This document shows, piece by piece, positions 9,280 through 17,645 of a stretch of DNA of 64,000 bases. A program made the translations under genes and the position numbers. The notes beneath the pieces were generated by a model that made no database searches, was not told where the DNA came from, and saw only the letters and a program-made list of their open reading frames with translations. The number at the start of each line of letters is the position of its first letter. Within the stretch, counting starts at the first letter, position 1. This stretch comes from Embleya sp042956465 (GTDB taxonomy: Bacteria > Actinomycetota > Actinomycetes > Streptomycetales > Streptomycetaceae). The stretch spans positions 310,001 to 374,000 of the forward strand of contig NZ_JBIBGL010000013.1 in assembly GCF_042956465.1 (NCBI RefSeq). Direction: 5' to 3'.

Positions 9280-10857
9280 TCAGGTCTCGTGCAGTGGGCG
9301 GTAGTTCTCCGGGCTCAGGCCGAAGGTCCAGGCGACGCCCTCGCGGGCGGTTCGGGTGTCCGGGGGCACGCGCAGCCAGTACGTGCGGGTGCTGCCGTCG
9401 GGTTCGGGGGTGGAGTTGAGCACCTCGACCATCACGATCGGCTCGTCGTCGTCGAGTTCGATCTCCCACAACACGCCGGTCTCGTCCCGGTCCAGCGGCT
9501 GGGCGCCGACCTCGCGCAGGTAGCGGTCGTAGCCGTAGATCTCCAGCATCACCCGGCGCAGTTCGGCGTTGTCCTCGTTGTGGATCGCGCGCACGGTCAG
9601 CCGGCTGCCGCCGGGGCCCAGGCCGCCGACGAAGTCGGCCGGGACGGGCATGCCGCGCCACGCGTGCAACGCGAAGCCGTCGGCGTAGGTCAGTGCCGGG
9701 CCGTCGCCGTTGTGCAGCCGCGACTGGTCGTCCCGGTGCATCGTGGTGGGCCGCTCGCTGACCAGCACGACCCGCTCGTACGGCCACCACCAGCCGATGT
9801 GCCGGGCCACCTCGCCGAGTTCGGCCAGGACCGGGAAGTCGAACTGCGGGAAGCGCTCCTTGAGCCCGTCGAAGACCGCGAGCCAGGCCGCGTCGTGCTG
9901 GCCGCCCAGGGCGCTGTGTGTGGTCGCGCGGACCTTGTCCGCGACGTCCCACCGACCGCGCGAGGCGGGGGTGCGCACGGAGGGATCCCACGCGCCCACG
10001 CCGGAATGCACGGCCTCGCGGATCCGCTCGGTCAGCTGCCGGGTGGGCTCCCACAGCCGATCGGCGCCCTCGGCCCAGGCCAGATCCCAGCCGGCCGGGC
10101 CCAGCAACGCGGTGGCCTCGGCCTTGGCGGCCGTCCAGGGGCCGCTCCAGAGCCGTTCCTGCACGGGACGGCCCGGGCGGCCGGGCACCTTCACCGACAG
10201 CCGGGTGGCGGCCAGATCGGCGGGCTTGCAACTGCCCGCCGCCACGGCCGCGGCCACCGCCGCCGCGAGCGGCGAGTCGTACCAGACCACCCGCTCCGGT
10301 TCGGGCAATCCCGCGGCCCGGTACACGGCCCGGATGGCCTCCTCGGCGGCGGGTCGATCGGCGGGGCCGGTGGCGGCGGCGACGTGCGCCCAGTCCGTGG
10401 TGGCCTCGGCCAGCGCCAACCGGTCGGCCAGGCCGAGCACGGAAGCGTGCCGCGGAGCCGGGGCGTGATGCGGGGTGGGCCTCCTGCGCTCGCCGGCCGG
10501 GGCCGACCGCGCGCCCTCGGAGGCCGTCCGGGCGGGCTCGTCGGTCGCGCGGCCCGGGGCGTGCAGCGGGGTTCGATGCGCCCGGTCGGCGATCGGTGCC
10601 GCTCCTCGGGCGGCCGGCCGCGCCGAGTCGGCGGCCGTCCCGGCGGGAGCGGAGGCCGGTGTCGGGGCGGCGACGCGTGGGCGCGGGGGAGCGGGCGCCG
10701 GTGCGGCCGCGCGGGCGGCCTCGGCCTCGCGGGCCCGCAGCGCCGCCCAGGCGGCGGCCGCCGGGTTGGCGGGCGCGGCGGGCGGGGCCGGCGGTCGCGG
10801 CGCGGGCGCCTTGCGGGGCAGCGCGATCCCGGGCAACTTGCGGGGCGGCGTGGCCAT
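9280..10857 (-). CDS. DUF6745-family protein
   Basis: A 525-residue cytoplasmic protein. The start at 10857 has GGGAG five bases upstream; a start 12 bp earlier lacks a site. Residues 1-138 are Ala/Pro/Arg low complexity. The conserved part begins near 'LGLADRLALAEATTDWA' and includes 'VVWYDSPLAAAVA', 'HIGWWWPYERVVLVSERP', 'LHNGDGPALTYADGFALHAWRG'-type text and a C-terminal beta-rich tail. The 'W.PYE..V..SERP' and 'GPA..Y.DG..L..W.G' blocks are what I associate with the DUF6745 family of actinobacteria. No biochemical role is known. The next gene upstream on the same strand encodes a 108-residue protein that is probably co-transcribed. Confidence 0.75.
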   Translation of the reverse strand: MATPPRKLPGIALPRKAPAPRPPAPPAAPANPAAAAWAALRAREAEAARAAAPAPAPPRPRVAAPTPASAPAGTAADSARPAARGAAPIADRAHRTPLHAPGRATDEPARTASEGARSAPAGERRRPTPHHAPAPRHASVLGLADRLALAEATTDWAHVAAATGPADRPAAEEAIRAVYRAAGLPEPERVVWYDSPLAAAVAAAVAAGSCKPADLAATRLSVKVPGRPGRPVQERLWSGPWTAAKAEATALLGPAGWDLAWAEGADRLWEPTRQLTERIREAVHSGVGAWDPSVRTPASRGRWDVADKVRATTHSALGGQHDAAWLAVFDGLKERFPQFDFPVLAELGEVARHIGWWWPYERVVLVSERPTTMHRDDQSRLHNGDGPALTYADGFALHAWRGMPVPADFVGGLGPGGSRLTVRAIHNEDNAELRRVMLEIYGYDRYLREVGAQPLDRDETGVLWEIELDDDEPIVMVEVLNSTPEPDGSTRTYWLRVPPDTRTAREGVAWTFGLSPENYRPLHET

Positions 10858-10972
10858 CGTGTCTCCCATGACTTGCGGTTGCGTCCGGGTCGGGTCGGGA
10901 TGCGTACGCCCGGTGCTCGGGCCGGCCGGCCGGGCGGGCGGCACGATCGCGCCGAGTTCCGCCGAACACGGC

Positions 10973-11299
10973 CTAATCGGCGACCATCCGGACCGCGCCC
11001 GGGATGTATTCGCGTTGGCGGACCACGCGGTACCAGCCCTTGGGGAGGTCGATCGTGGCATGTTCCTCGTGCACGATCCGGGTGGCCTCGTCCAGGTGCA
11101 GGTGGCCGATCAGCATCGGTTCCGGGGCCAGGTAGAGGGTGCCCTCGCCGACGACCGCGTGGGCGTGCCCGGTGGCCTCACCGAGCGCCAGCACCAGCCG
11201 GCCGCGCGCGTCCCGGGGCTTGGTCGGCAGCGCCTCGACGCCGGTCGGCACGGCCCGCTCGCCGATCGGCTGCAACAGGATGTCGCCTTGACGGAACAC
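10973..11299 (-). CDS. Small protein next to DUF6745
   Basis: A 108-residue protein starting at GTG 11299, with GGAGG six bases upstream (reading TTCGCC between). Text such as 'FRQGDILLQPIGERAVP', 'LALGEATGHAHAVVGEGTLYL' and 'IDLPKGWYRVVRQREYIPG' is well-ordered and beta-rich, with His residues in 'GHAHAV' and 'GHLHLDEATRIVHEEHA'. The many His and Glu residues could bind metal, which is inference. It lies 115 bp upstream of the DUF6745 gene on the same strand and likely forms a two-gene unit with it. I do not recognise an assigned function. Confidence 0.75.
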   Translation of the reverse strand: MFRQGDILLQPIGERAVPTGVEALPTKPRDARGRLVLALGEATGHAHAVVGEGTLYLAPEPMLIGHLHLDEATRIVHEEHATIDLPKGWYRVVRQREYIPGAVRMVAD

Positions 11300-11467
11300 G
11301 GCGAACCTCCATCGGGATAGTCGAATTGACGGTGGCTCAACTCCACCGCCGCACACGCTAACCACCTCGACCGACAACCCACGCCCGCCCACGAAGCCCA
11401 ACAAGCCCCCGACGTCGGCACCGCAACCCCGAAGGGCCCGAGCACCGCCCCCTCTCCAGTCGCACGC

Positions 11468-12136
11468 TCAGTAGCCCGCCGGTCGCACCAGGCCGGTTTC
11501 ATAGGCGTAGACCGCGGCCTGGGTTCGGTCGCGGAGGCCGAGTTTGACCAGGATGCGGCCGACGTGGGTCTTCACCGTCTGCTCGGCCACCACCAGGCGG
11601 GCGGCGATCTCGGCGTTGGACAGGCCCTGGGCGATCAGGGACAGGACCTCGGTCTCGCGTTCGGTGAGGTCGCCGACGCGGTCCTTGAGCGGGGCCCGCG
11701 GGGCGCCGGCCAGGCGGGAGAACTCGCCGATCAGCCGCTTGGTCAGGTTCGGCGCGAGCAGCGCGTCGCCGGCCGCCACCACCCGTACCGCGTGGGCGAG
11801 TTCCTCGGCCGAGGCGTCCTTGAGCAGGAAGCCGGACGCGCCCGCGCGCAGCGCCTCGTACACGTATTCGTCCAGGTCGAACGTGGTCAGCACGAGCACC
11901 TTGGCCACCGCGTCGGCGGAGCCGGTGATCCGCCCGGTGGCCTCGATGCCGCCGAGCCGAGGCATCCGGACGTCCATCAGCACCACGTCGGGCGCCAGTT
12001 CGGCCACCTGTTCGACCGCGTCGAGGCCGTCCACGGCCTGACCGACCACCTCGATGTCGGGCTCCGCGTTGAGCAGTACGGTGAAGCCCTGCCGGACCAT
12101 CACCTGGTCGTCGGCGATCAACACCCGGATGGTCAC
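11468..12136 (-). CDS. LuxR/NarL-type response regulator
   Basis: A 222-residue two-component response regulator. The receiver domain (1-~120) has the acidic pair 'ADD', the phospho-acceptor D55 in 'VVLMDVRMP', and the Lys of 'GFLLKDASAEE'. The C-terminal LuxR helix-turn-helix (~155-215) reads 'LTERETEVLSLIAQGLSNAE' and continues through 'VKTHVGRILVKLGLRDR'. The GTG start (12134-12136) overlaps the stop of the histidine kinase gene (GTGA), so the two are translationally coupled partners. Target genes cannot be inferred from position alone. Confidence 0.96.
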   Translation of the reverse strand: MTIRVLIADDQVMVRQGFTVLLNAEPDIEVVGQAVDGLDAVEQVAELAPDVVLMDVRMPRLGGIEATGRITGSADAVAKVLVLTTFDLDEYVYEALRAGASGFLLKDASAEELAHAVRVVAAGDALLAPNLTKRLIGEFSRLAGAPRAPLKDRVGDLTERETEVLSLIAQGLSNAEIAARLVVAEQTVKTHVGRILVKLGLRDRTQAAVYAYETGLVRPAGY

Positions 12137-13431
12137 GAATCGTCCTCCAACGGAAGTCTTGCCACTACCTCGTAACCGCCGCCGGGAATCGGCCCGTCGG
12201 CGAACTCGCCGCCCAGCATGGCGACTCGCTCGCGCATCCCGAGCACCCCGTGTCCGCCGCCCGGCGGGGTCGGCCGATCGGGCCGGCCGGCCGGTTCGGT
12301 CGCGGTGTTGGCGATCCGGATGGCCAGGCCGGTCGCCTGATATCCCAGCTCCACCCGAGTCGCCGCTCCCGGCGCGTGCCGCAACACGTTGCTGAGCGCC
12401 TCCTGCACGATCCGGAACGCGGACAACTCGACCCCGGGCGGCAGTGCCCGTCGCTCGCCAATGATCCGGGTGTCGACCCGCAGACCCGCGCCGCGCACGT
12501 TGTCGACCAACTCGTCCAGCCGGTCCAGGGTGGGCTGCGGCGTGTGTCGCGTGGCATCGGACAGCTCGTCCTCGGAGCGCAGCACGCCCAGCACCCGGCG
12601 CAGTTCGACGAGCGCGTCGATCGCGTTCGCCCGGATGCCGGTCAGGTTCTCCTTGAGCGCGTCGGACGGGTTGTCCACCAGATGCGGCGCGACCTGGGCC
12701 TGGATCGAGATCACCGACATGTGGTGTGCGACGACGTCGTGCAACTCGCGGGCGATCCGGGTGCGTTCCTCCAGCAGCGTGCGCCGGGCCCGTTCCTCGG
12801 CGGTGATTTCGGCCTGGACCACCAACTCGGTCCGGGCCTGCCGCCGCCCGCGCAGCGAGGCGCCGACCACCGCGGCCACGGTCAGGGTCAGCCCGGCCGA
12901 ATACAGGTCGAGGTTGTGCATGGGGGAGAGGAACGCGACGTGGACCAGCAGCCCGACCAGCACGCTGAGCGCCAGCACCTCGACCGTGACGCGCGGCCGC
13001 GCCCGCAGCGCGACCAGGAACACCGCGGCGGCGTGCAGCACGATCCCCGCTCCGGTCCACGGGAACATCTGCGGGCTGTGCGGGTTCGCCACCAACGCGA
13101 CCACGGCCATCGCCGCGGTCACCGCCCACCAGGCCTGCACCGGCCGGAACATCGCGGCCACGACCGCCACCGGCGCGATCGCGCCGAGCAGTACGCCGGC
13201 CCAGAGGCCCAGGCCGTACTGCCAGATCAACTGGTTGATGTTGATCACCCCGACCGGGACGGCGAGGACGACCAACAACACCGCGGACGCGGGCTGCCAG
13301 TCCCGCCAGCCGCGCGGAAGCGGGTCGGGCGTGGCCGTCCACAGGTCCGTACGCAGCGTGCGCGCCACCGCGCCCGCCACGCCCCCGATCCGGCCCCCAC
13401 TCTCCCCCCGCACAAGATCAACCCTAGGCAC
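12133..13431 (-). CDS. Sensor histidine kinase (HisKA_3 family)
   Basis: A 432-residue membrane kinase paired with the downstream LuxR-type regulator. The N-terminal half contains about six hydrophobic segments (~50-190) with little extracellular loop, a form usual in actinobacterial NarL-partner kinases that sense membrane or small-molecule signals. The phospho-acceptor is H231 in 'RIARELHDVVAHHMSVI'. The ATPase domain has 'RIVQEALSNVLRHA' and 'GGGHGVLGMRERVAMLGGEF'. GTG at 13431 gives the longest form; a later in-frame GTG about 18 codons in is possible. No ligand is evident. Confidence 0.94.
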   Translation of the reverse strand: MPRVDLVRGESGGRIGGVAGAVARTLRTDLWTATPDPLPRGWRDWQPASAVLLVVLAVPVGVININQLIWQYGLGLWAGVLLGAIAPVAVVAAMFRPVQAWWAVTAAMAVVALVANPHSPQMFPWTGAGIVLHAAAVFLVALRARPRVTVEVLALSVLVGLLVHVAFLSPMHNLDLYSAGLTLTVAAVVGASLRGRRQARTELVVQAEITAEERARRTLLEERTRIARELHDVVAHHMSVISIQAQVAPHLVDNPSDALKENLTGIRANAIDALVELRRVLGVLRSEDELSDATRHTPQPTLDRLDELVDNVRGAGLRVDTRIIGERRALPPGVELSAFRIVQEALSNVLRHAPGAATRVELGYQATGLAIRIANTATEPAGRPDRPTPPGGGHGVLGMRERVAMLGGEFADGPIPGGGYEVVARLPLEDDS

Positions 13432-13780
13432 GCCGCACCTCCGCCGTCCGGGCGGGCCCCGAGCGCGCCCCCGGCACCGACGCTAGGCGCCGCCCCCACC
13501 CGCCGACGTCCCGCCCGGGGGCTCACCCGCCGCGTGGCTCCGAAGTACTACGGGTATCAGGCCGCCGACCCGCGCGCGCCACCCGCACCCGCCCCGTCCG
13601 AGCGGCCCGACCGGGCGCACTTCACCCGCGCGGCCCGACTCGCGCGCCCCACCGGAGCGGCCCGACCCGCACCCGTCACCCGGGGCAGCCCGACCCGCGC
13701 CCGGCAACCGCCCGCCCGCCGGCCCACACCGCACCGCCGACAGGGGCCGCCGGTCGAGCCGGCCGGCGTGCCCCCCACCG
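13432..13780. other. Intergenic, no gene seen
   Basis: 349 bp of very GC-rich sequence between the histidine kinase start and the 3' end of the GGDEF-EAL gene, both on the minus strand. Open frames through it are low-complexity Pro/Arg/Ala text without family character. It should contain the kinase promoter, but I see no convincing -35/-10 pair and no strong terminator hairpin. Confidence 0.6.
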
Positions 13781-15949
13781 TCAACTGCGTTCCTTGACCC
13801 CCGCCAACATGCCCTCGATGCGATCCGGCGGCCCGGGCCGGGAGAAGTACCAGCCCTGCCCGGCGTCGCAGCCGATCGCCCGCAGCCGCTCCGCCTGCAC
13901 CGCCGTCTCGATGCCCTCGGCGGTCACCGTCAGCCCGATTGCGTGCGCCAGTTCGACCAGCGAGGCCACGATCCGGCCGTCCACCGGGTCGGAGTCGCCG
14001 GGTTGGCGCAGGCCCTCGACGAAGGAGCCGGCGATCTTCAGCTCGCAGACCGGCAGTCGGCGCAGATAGGCCAGGTTCGAGTAGCCGGTGCCGAAGTCGT
14101 CGATCGCGATCCGGATACCCATCGCGGCCAGTTCGCGCAGTCGCTCCAGCGGGCCACCGTCGGTGGACATGATCTGACTCTCGGTCAGCTCGAATTGCAG
14201 CCGGCCCGGGTCCAGACCCGTCTCCGCCAGCACCCGCTCCACCTGGCGGACCAGGCCCGGTTCGCGGCACTGGCGTTCGGCCAGGTTGACGCTGATGAAC
14301 GGCGCGCCGTCCGGCTCCAGGTCCTGCCAGCGGCGCGCCTCGCGGCAGGCCTGCTCCAGCACGTGCATGCCCAGCGGCACGATCAGCCCGGTCTCCTCGG
14401 CCAGGCCGATGAAGCGGTCCGGGCCGACCAGGCCGTTGCGCGGATGGCGCCAGCGCACCAGCGCCTCGACGCCGAGCACACCGCCGTCGGCGAGCGAGAC
14501 GAGTGGCTGGTAGTCGACGTAGAACTCGCCGTGGTGCAGTGCGGCGGGCATCTCCGCGGACAGCGTGTAGCGGGCCACCTCGCGGTCGTTGCGGTCGGTG
14601 TCGAACACCGTCCAGCGCCCGCGTCCGTCGGATTTGGCCCAGTAGAGCGTTATGTCGGCCGCACGCAGCGTGTCCGCCGGGCTGGTGCCGGCCACCGGCC
14701 GCTCGACGATGCCGATGCTGGCGGTCACCGTCAGGTCGTGGCCGCGGATCCGGAACGGCTCGCGCAGTGCGGCGAACACGCCGTCCGCCAGCGCCACGAC
14801 CTGTCCGGTGCCGGTGGAGTGCTCGACCAGGATGACGAACTCGTCGCCGCCCATCCGGGCCATCAGGTGCCCGGCCTGGCCCGCGTAGCGGCTCAGCCGT
14901 CGGGCGACCGCGACCAGCAACTGGTCGCCCACGTCGTGCCCGAGGCTGTCGTTGACCACCTTGAACCCGTCCAGGTCCAGGTAGCACAGGCCGACCCGGT
15001 CACCGGGGCCCGGGTGTTCGAACGCCGCGGTCAGCCGCTCGACGAACAGCGCCCGGTTGGGCAGCCCGGTGAGCTGGTCGTGCATCGCCTGATGGCGCAG
15101 GCGGGTGTGCAGGCGATGCCGGTCGGTGACGTCCTCCAGCATGCAGACCTGGTACTCGGGGTTGCCCTTGGAGTCGCGGACCAGGGACAACGACAGGTGT
15201 GTCCACAGCGTCTCGCCGTCGGCCTTCTCGAACTGCTTCTCCAGGGCGAAGTGGTCGCGTTCGCCGGTGATCAACTCGTCGTAGAGCTTCCACATGTGGT
15301 CGGTGTCGCCGTCGTGCATGAAGTCGCGGACCTGCCGCTTGCACATCTCCTCGACGCTGGCCGCGAACATCGTGGTCATCGCCTGGTTGACGTCGATCAC
15401 GTTGCCGTCGACGTCGCCGATCCCGATGCCGATAGCGGCCTGATCGAAAACCGCCCGAAAGCGCGCTTCACTCGTGTGCAGTGCGTGCTCGGCGCTGTCC
15501 CGGGCGACCAGGACGGCGGCGTGGATGGCCTCCTGCTCGTCCAGAGTGCGCCGGCGCAGCGCCTCCGCGTAGCCCGCGGCGAGGGCGCCCATCAGCGCGG
15601 CGATCCGCTCCAGGTATGCGTCGGGGTCCTCGCCGCGGCCGACCGCTTCGCGACACAGGATGGGCCACCACGGGCCGACCAGTCCCAGCGTGCGCTCCAG
15701 CGTGCCGCTGCCGGTGAAGTGTTCGCCGACGAGGGACGCGCCGACCTCGCGCGCGATGGCCGGGTCGAACGGCTCGGTGCGCAGCGCCTGCGCCAGGCGC
15801 AAGGCCTGCTCGCGCAGGTATTGCTCGATCTCGGCACCGCTCAACGGGACGAAACTGGTGCCCTCGATGGTGCGGGCCCAGTCGCGGGCGAATCGGCTCA
15901 GCGACGCCCCGGCCCCGTCGGCCCGCGCGTCGTCCGTACCGCCGTTCAC
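13781..15949 (-). CDS. PAS-GGDEF-EAL cyclic-di-GMP enzyme
   Basis: A 722-residue cytoplasmic protein from GTG 15949, with GGGAG upstream. Residues ~15-150 are an all-helical N-terminal region, then PAS/PAC (~160-275, 'SEARFRAVFDQAAIGIGIGD'), GGDEF (~285-450) and EAL (~465-715). The cyclase motif is intact ('RMGGDEF', residues 365-371). The phosphodiesterase signature is also intact ('EALVRW' at 495-500, 'DDFGTGYSNLAYLRRLP'). Both making and breaking c-di-GMP are therefore possible. In Streptomyces this nucleotide controls the switch to sporulation through BldD and WhiG/RsiG. The architecture is like Streptomyces RmdA/CdgA proteins; the exact orthologue is not certain. Confidence 0.93.
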   Translation of the reverse strand: MNGGTDDARADGAGASLSRFARDWARTIEGTSFVPLSGAEIEQYLREQALRLAQALRTEPFDPAIAREVGASLVGEHFTGSGTLERTLGLVGPWWPILCREAVGRGEDPDAYLERIAALMGALAAGYAEALRRRTLDEQEAIHAAVLVARDSAEHALHTSEARFRAVFDQAAIGIGIGDVDGNVIDVNQAMTTMFAASVEEMCKRQVRDFMHDGDTDHMWKLYDELITGERDHFALEKQFEKADGETLWTHLSLSLVRDSKGNPEYQVCMLEDVTDRHRLHTRLRHQAMHDQLTGLPNRALFVERLTAAFEHPGPGDRVGLCYLDLDGFKVVNDSLGHDVGDQLLVAVARRLSRYAGQAGHLMARMGGDEFVILVEHSTGTGQVVALADGVFAALREPFRIRGHDLTVTASIGIVERPVAGTSPADTLRAADITLYWAKSDGRGRWTVFDTDRNDREVARYTLSAEMPAALHHGEFYVDYQPLVSLADGGVLGVEALVRWRHPRNGLVGPDRFIGLAEETGLIVPLGMHVLEQACREARRWQDLEPDGAPFISVNLAERQCREPGLVRQVERVLAETGLDPGRLQFELTESQIMSTDGGPLERLRELAAMGIRIAIDDFGTGYSNLAYLRRLPVCELKIAGSFVEGLRQPGDSDPVDGRIVASLVELAHAIGLTVTAEGIETAVQAERLRAIGCDAGQGWYFSRPGPPDRIEGMLAGVKERS

Positions 15950-16494
15950 CCTGCGCTCCCCACGGTGGTCCGGGCGCACATGCCGTCCCCCCGGCACGCC
16001 TGGACCCACGCTGTGCCCGGCGCCCACGATGGTCGATCCACCGCCCCACCTTTCCTCCTCGGGGGCGATCCGCCACCGCGCAATGTCGGTGCGGTCGCCG
16101 CTCGGACGAGCCGGCCGCAATCCCCAGCGGCCGTGTGAACGAGCCACATCACCCGTTATCACCCGTTCGGACGAGCCGGTTGGTACCTCCGGTGTGTCCC
16201 GACGATCGCGTGATCATCGTTGACGGTATCCGCCGCGGCGCGGAAACGTCTTGTAGTTGGACACGGCGCGAGGAGCATCACTCCGGAGAGGGACAGGTGG
16301 TGCGCGCGGGTCCGTACCGAATTGTGGCGTACGCCCTCGCGCTCCGGCGCACGCAGGGCTCCCCACGCGACGACTGACGGACCATCAGGTTGCCGCCCCC
16401 GGGCAACGGTACGCTCTACCGGCTTGAGTCGGCGAGGTGGGGCGTCGTCGCCGCGGGTGAACGGCGGACCGCCCGAGGGGAGGGTGTGGTCTCG
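15950..16494. other. Divergent intergenic region
   Basis: 545 bp between divergently transcribed genes, the GGDEF-EAL protein (minus) and ADP-ribosylglycohydrolase (plus). It must hold both promoters. Visible structure includes the tandem 10-bp repeat at 16148-16167, a short dyad GTTGCC/GGCAAC around 16388-16407, and the purine-rich GGGGAGGG ribosome site at ~16477-16484. No small gene is supported. Confidence 0.6.
16148..16167. repeat. Perfect 10-bp tandem direct repeat
   Basis: ATCACCCGTT occurs twice in immediate succession (16148-16157 and 16158-16167). The one-helical-turn spacing would present the same face of DNA twice. It lies ~200 bp upstream of the GGDEF-EAL start codon and could be a regulator site. 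It is not the palindromic BldD consensus. Confidence 0.7.
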
Positions 16495-17349
16495 ATGTTG
16501 GTCGAACTCGCGGTCGCGGACGCGTACGGAGCCGGGTTCGAGTACGCGGATCGAGCGTTCGTCGTGCGAGGCAACACACTCGCCGGTTATGTGCAGCATC
16601 CTCGTCATCGTGACGTGCTGCCCGGCCGATACACCGACGACACGCAGATGAGTATCGCGGTCGCCGAATGGTTGCTCGGTGACGATCACGGGATACCGGC
16701 GCTCGCGGACCTGTTCGTGCGGGCGTACAAGCGCGACGCGCGCGCCGGATACGCGCGGGGATTTCGGGGCGTATTGGAGGAAGTCGCCGACGGCACGGAG
16801 CTGCTGGAGGTGTTGCGGCCGGAGAGCGACAAGAGCGGCGCGGCGATGCGTGCGGGTGTGCTGGGCCTGCTGCCGGATCTCGCCGACGTGCGCCGCACGG
16901 CCGCGCTCCAGGCCCGGATCACCCACCGCACGCTCGGCGGGATGACCTCGGCGACCGCGGCGGCGCTCGCGGTGCACTACTGCCGGTACGACCTGGGCCC
17001 GGTCGCCGAGCTGCCGATGTGGCTGGTGGCGACGCTGCCGGCCTCGACGGGCCCGGCCGTGTGGGCGCAGCCGTGGCGCGGCAAGGTCGGCTCGCCGGGC
17101 ATGGACAGCACCCGCGCGGCGATCACCGCACTGGCCGCGCACACCGGCACGGCCGCGTTGCTGAAGGCATGCGTGGCGTACACCGGCGACGTGGACACGG
17201 TGGCCACCATCGCGCTCGCGGCGGCGAGTTGCTCGGCGCAGTACACCCAGGACCTGCCGCCCGCCCTGCTGGCGGGCCTGGAGAACGGCCCGTACGGGCG
17301 GGACCATCTCGCGGGCCTGGACGCGCGATTGACGGCCCGGTTCGGCTGA
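16495..17349 (+). CDS. ADP-ribosylglycohydrolase family protein
   Basis: A 284-residue member of the DraG/ARH fold, which removes ADP-ribose from proteins or cleaves related glycosidic bonds using two Mg ions. The N-terminus 'VADAYGAGFEYA' is the family start. The metal ligands are in 'GRYTDDTQMSIAVAEWL' (TDDT) and the late 'TGDVDTVATIALAAAS' (D-x-D-T). ATG 16495 is chosen because it aligns with the usual N-terminus; GTG 16486 is in frame but too close to the ribosome site. It ends 95 bp before a bidirectional terminator. A Nudix/NrtR gene 1.4 kb away suggests a local theme of ADP-ribose chemistry, which is inference. Confidence 0.9.
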   Translation: MLVELAVADAYGAGFEYADRAFVVRGNTLAGYVQHPRHRDVLPGRYTDDTQMSIAVAEWLLGDDHGIPALADLFVRAYKRDARAGYARGFRGVLEEVADGTELLEVLRPESDKSGAAMRAGVLGLLPDLADVRRTAALQARITHRTLGGMTSATAAALAVHYCRYDLGPVAELPMWLVATLPASTGPAVWAQPWRGKVGSPGMDSTRAAITALAAHTGTAALLKACVAYTGDVDTVATIALAAASCSAQYTQDLPPALLAGLENGPYGRDHLAGLDARLTARFG

Positions 17350-17443
17350 GCCCGCCGTTCGGCGGCCGCTTCGCGGTCGCGCGCCGGTGAAAGGTCGGCG
17401 AAAGATCCGGCCCGGACGCCCCGAGGGGTGGACCGGCGAAACA

Positions 17444-17477
17444 CGAGAGGCCCCCCGGCGAACCGGGGGGCCTCTCG
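17444..17477. terminator. Bidirectional terminator hairpin
   Basis: A perfect 15-bp stem (17444-17458 with 17463-17477) and a CGAA loop lie between the 3' ends of the ADP-ribosylglycohydrolase gene (plus) and tRNA-Thr (minus). The stem is G/C-rich and has a short T run on both sides (CTTT on plus, GTTT on minus), so it can end both transcripts. Confidence 0.9.
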
Positions 17478-17484
17478 CTTTGCC

Positions 17485-17560
17485 TGGAGCCCCAATACGG
17501 AATCGAACCGTAGACCTTCTCCTTACCATGGAGACGCTCTACCGACTGAGCTATTGGGGC
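17485..17560 (-). tRNA. tRNA-Thr (anticodon GGT)
   Basis: Read on the minus strand, a full cloverleaf is present. The acceptor stem GCCCCAA pairs with TTGGGGC, the D-arm GCTC/GAGC holds AGTCGGTA, the anticodon stem TCTCC/GGAGA has loop ATGGTAA, giving anticodon GGT, and the T-arm is TACGG/CCGTA around TTCGATT. The discriminator is T, followed by an encoded CCA (17485-17487). Mature coordinates without CCA are 17488-17560. No integrase or duplicated 3' end is next to it, so it is not visibly used as an attachment site. Confidence 0.97.
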
Positions 17561-17645
17561 CTGCGCGGCGAAAACTTACCGGATCCGCGTTCGGTTCGCC
17601 AACTTGATCCACGAGCGGCTCCGGGGCGCCCTCACCGGGCGGCGC

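Noticed and set aside
17485..17560. tRNA-Thr as an integration site for a mobile element
   Set aside because: No integrase, excisionase or repeated tRNA 3' end in the flanking sequence.
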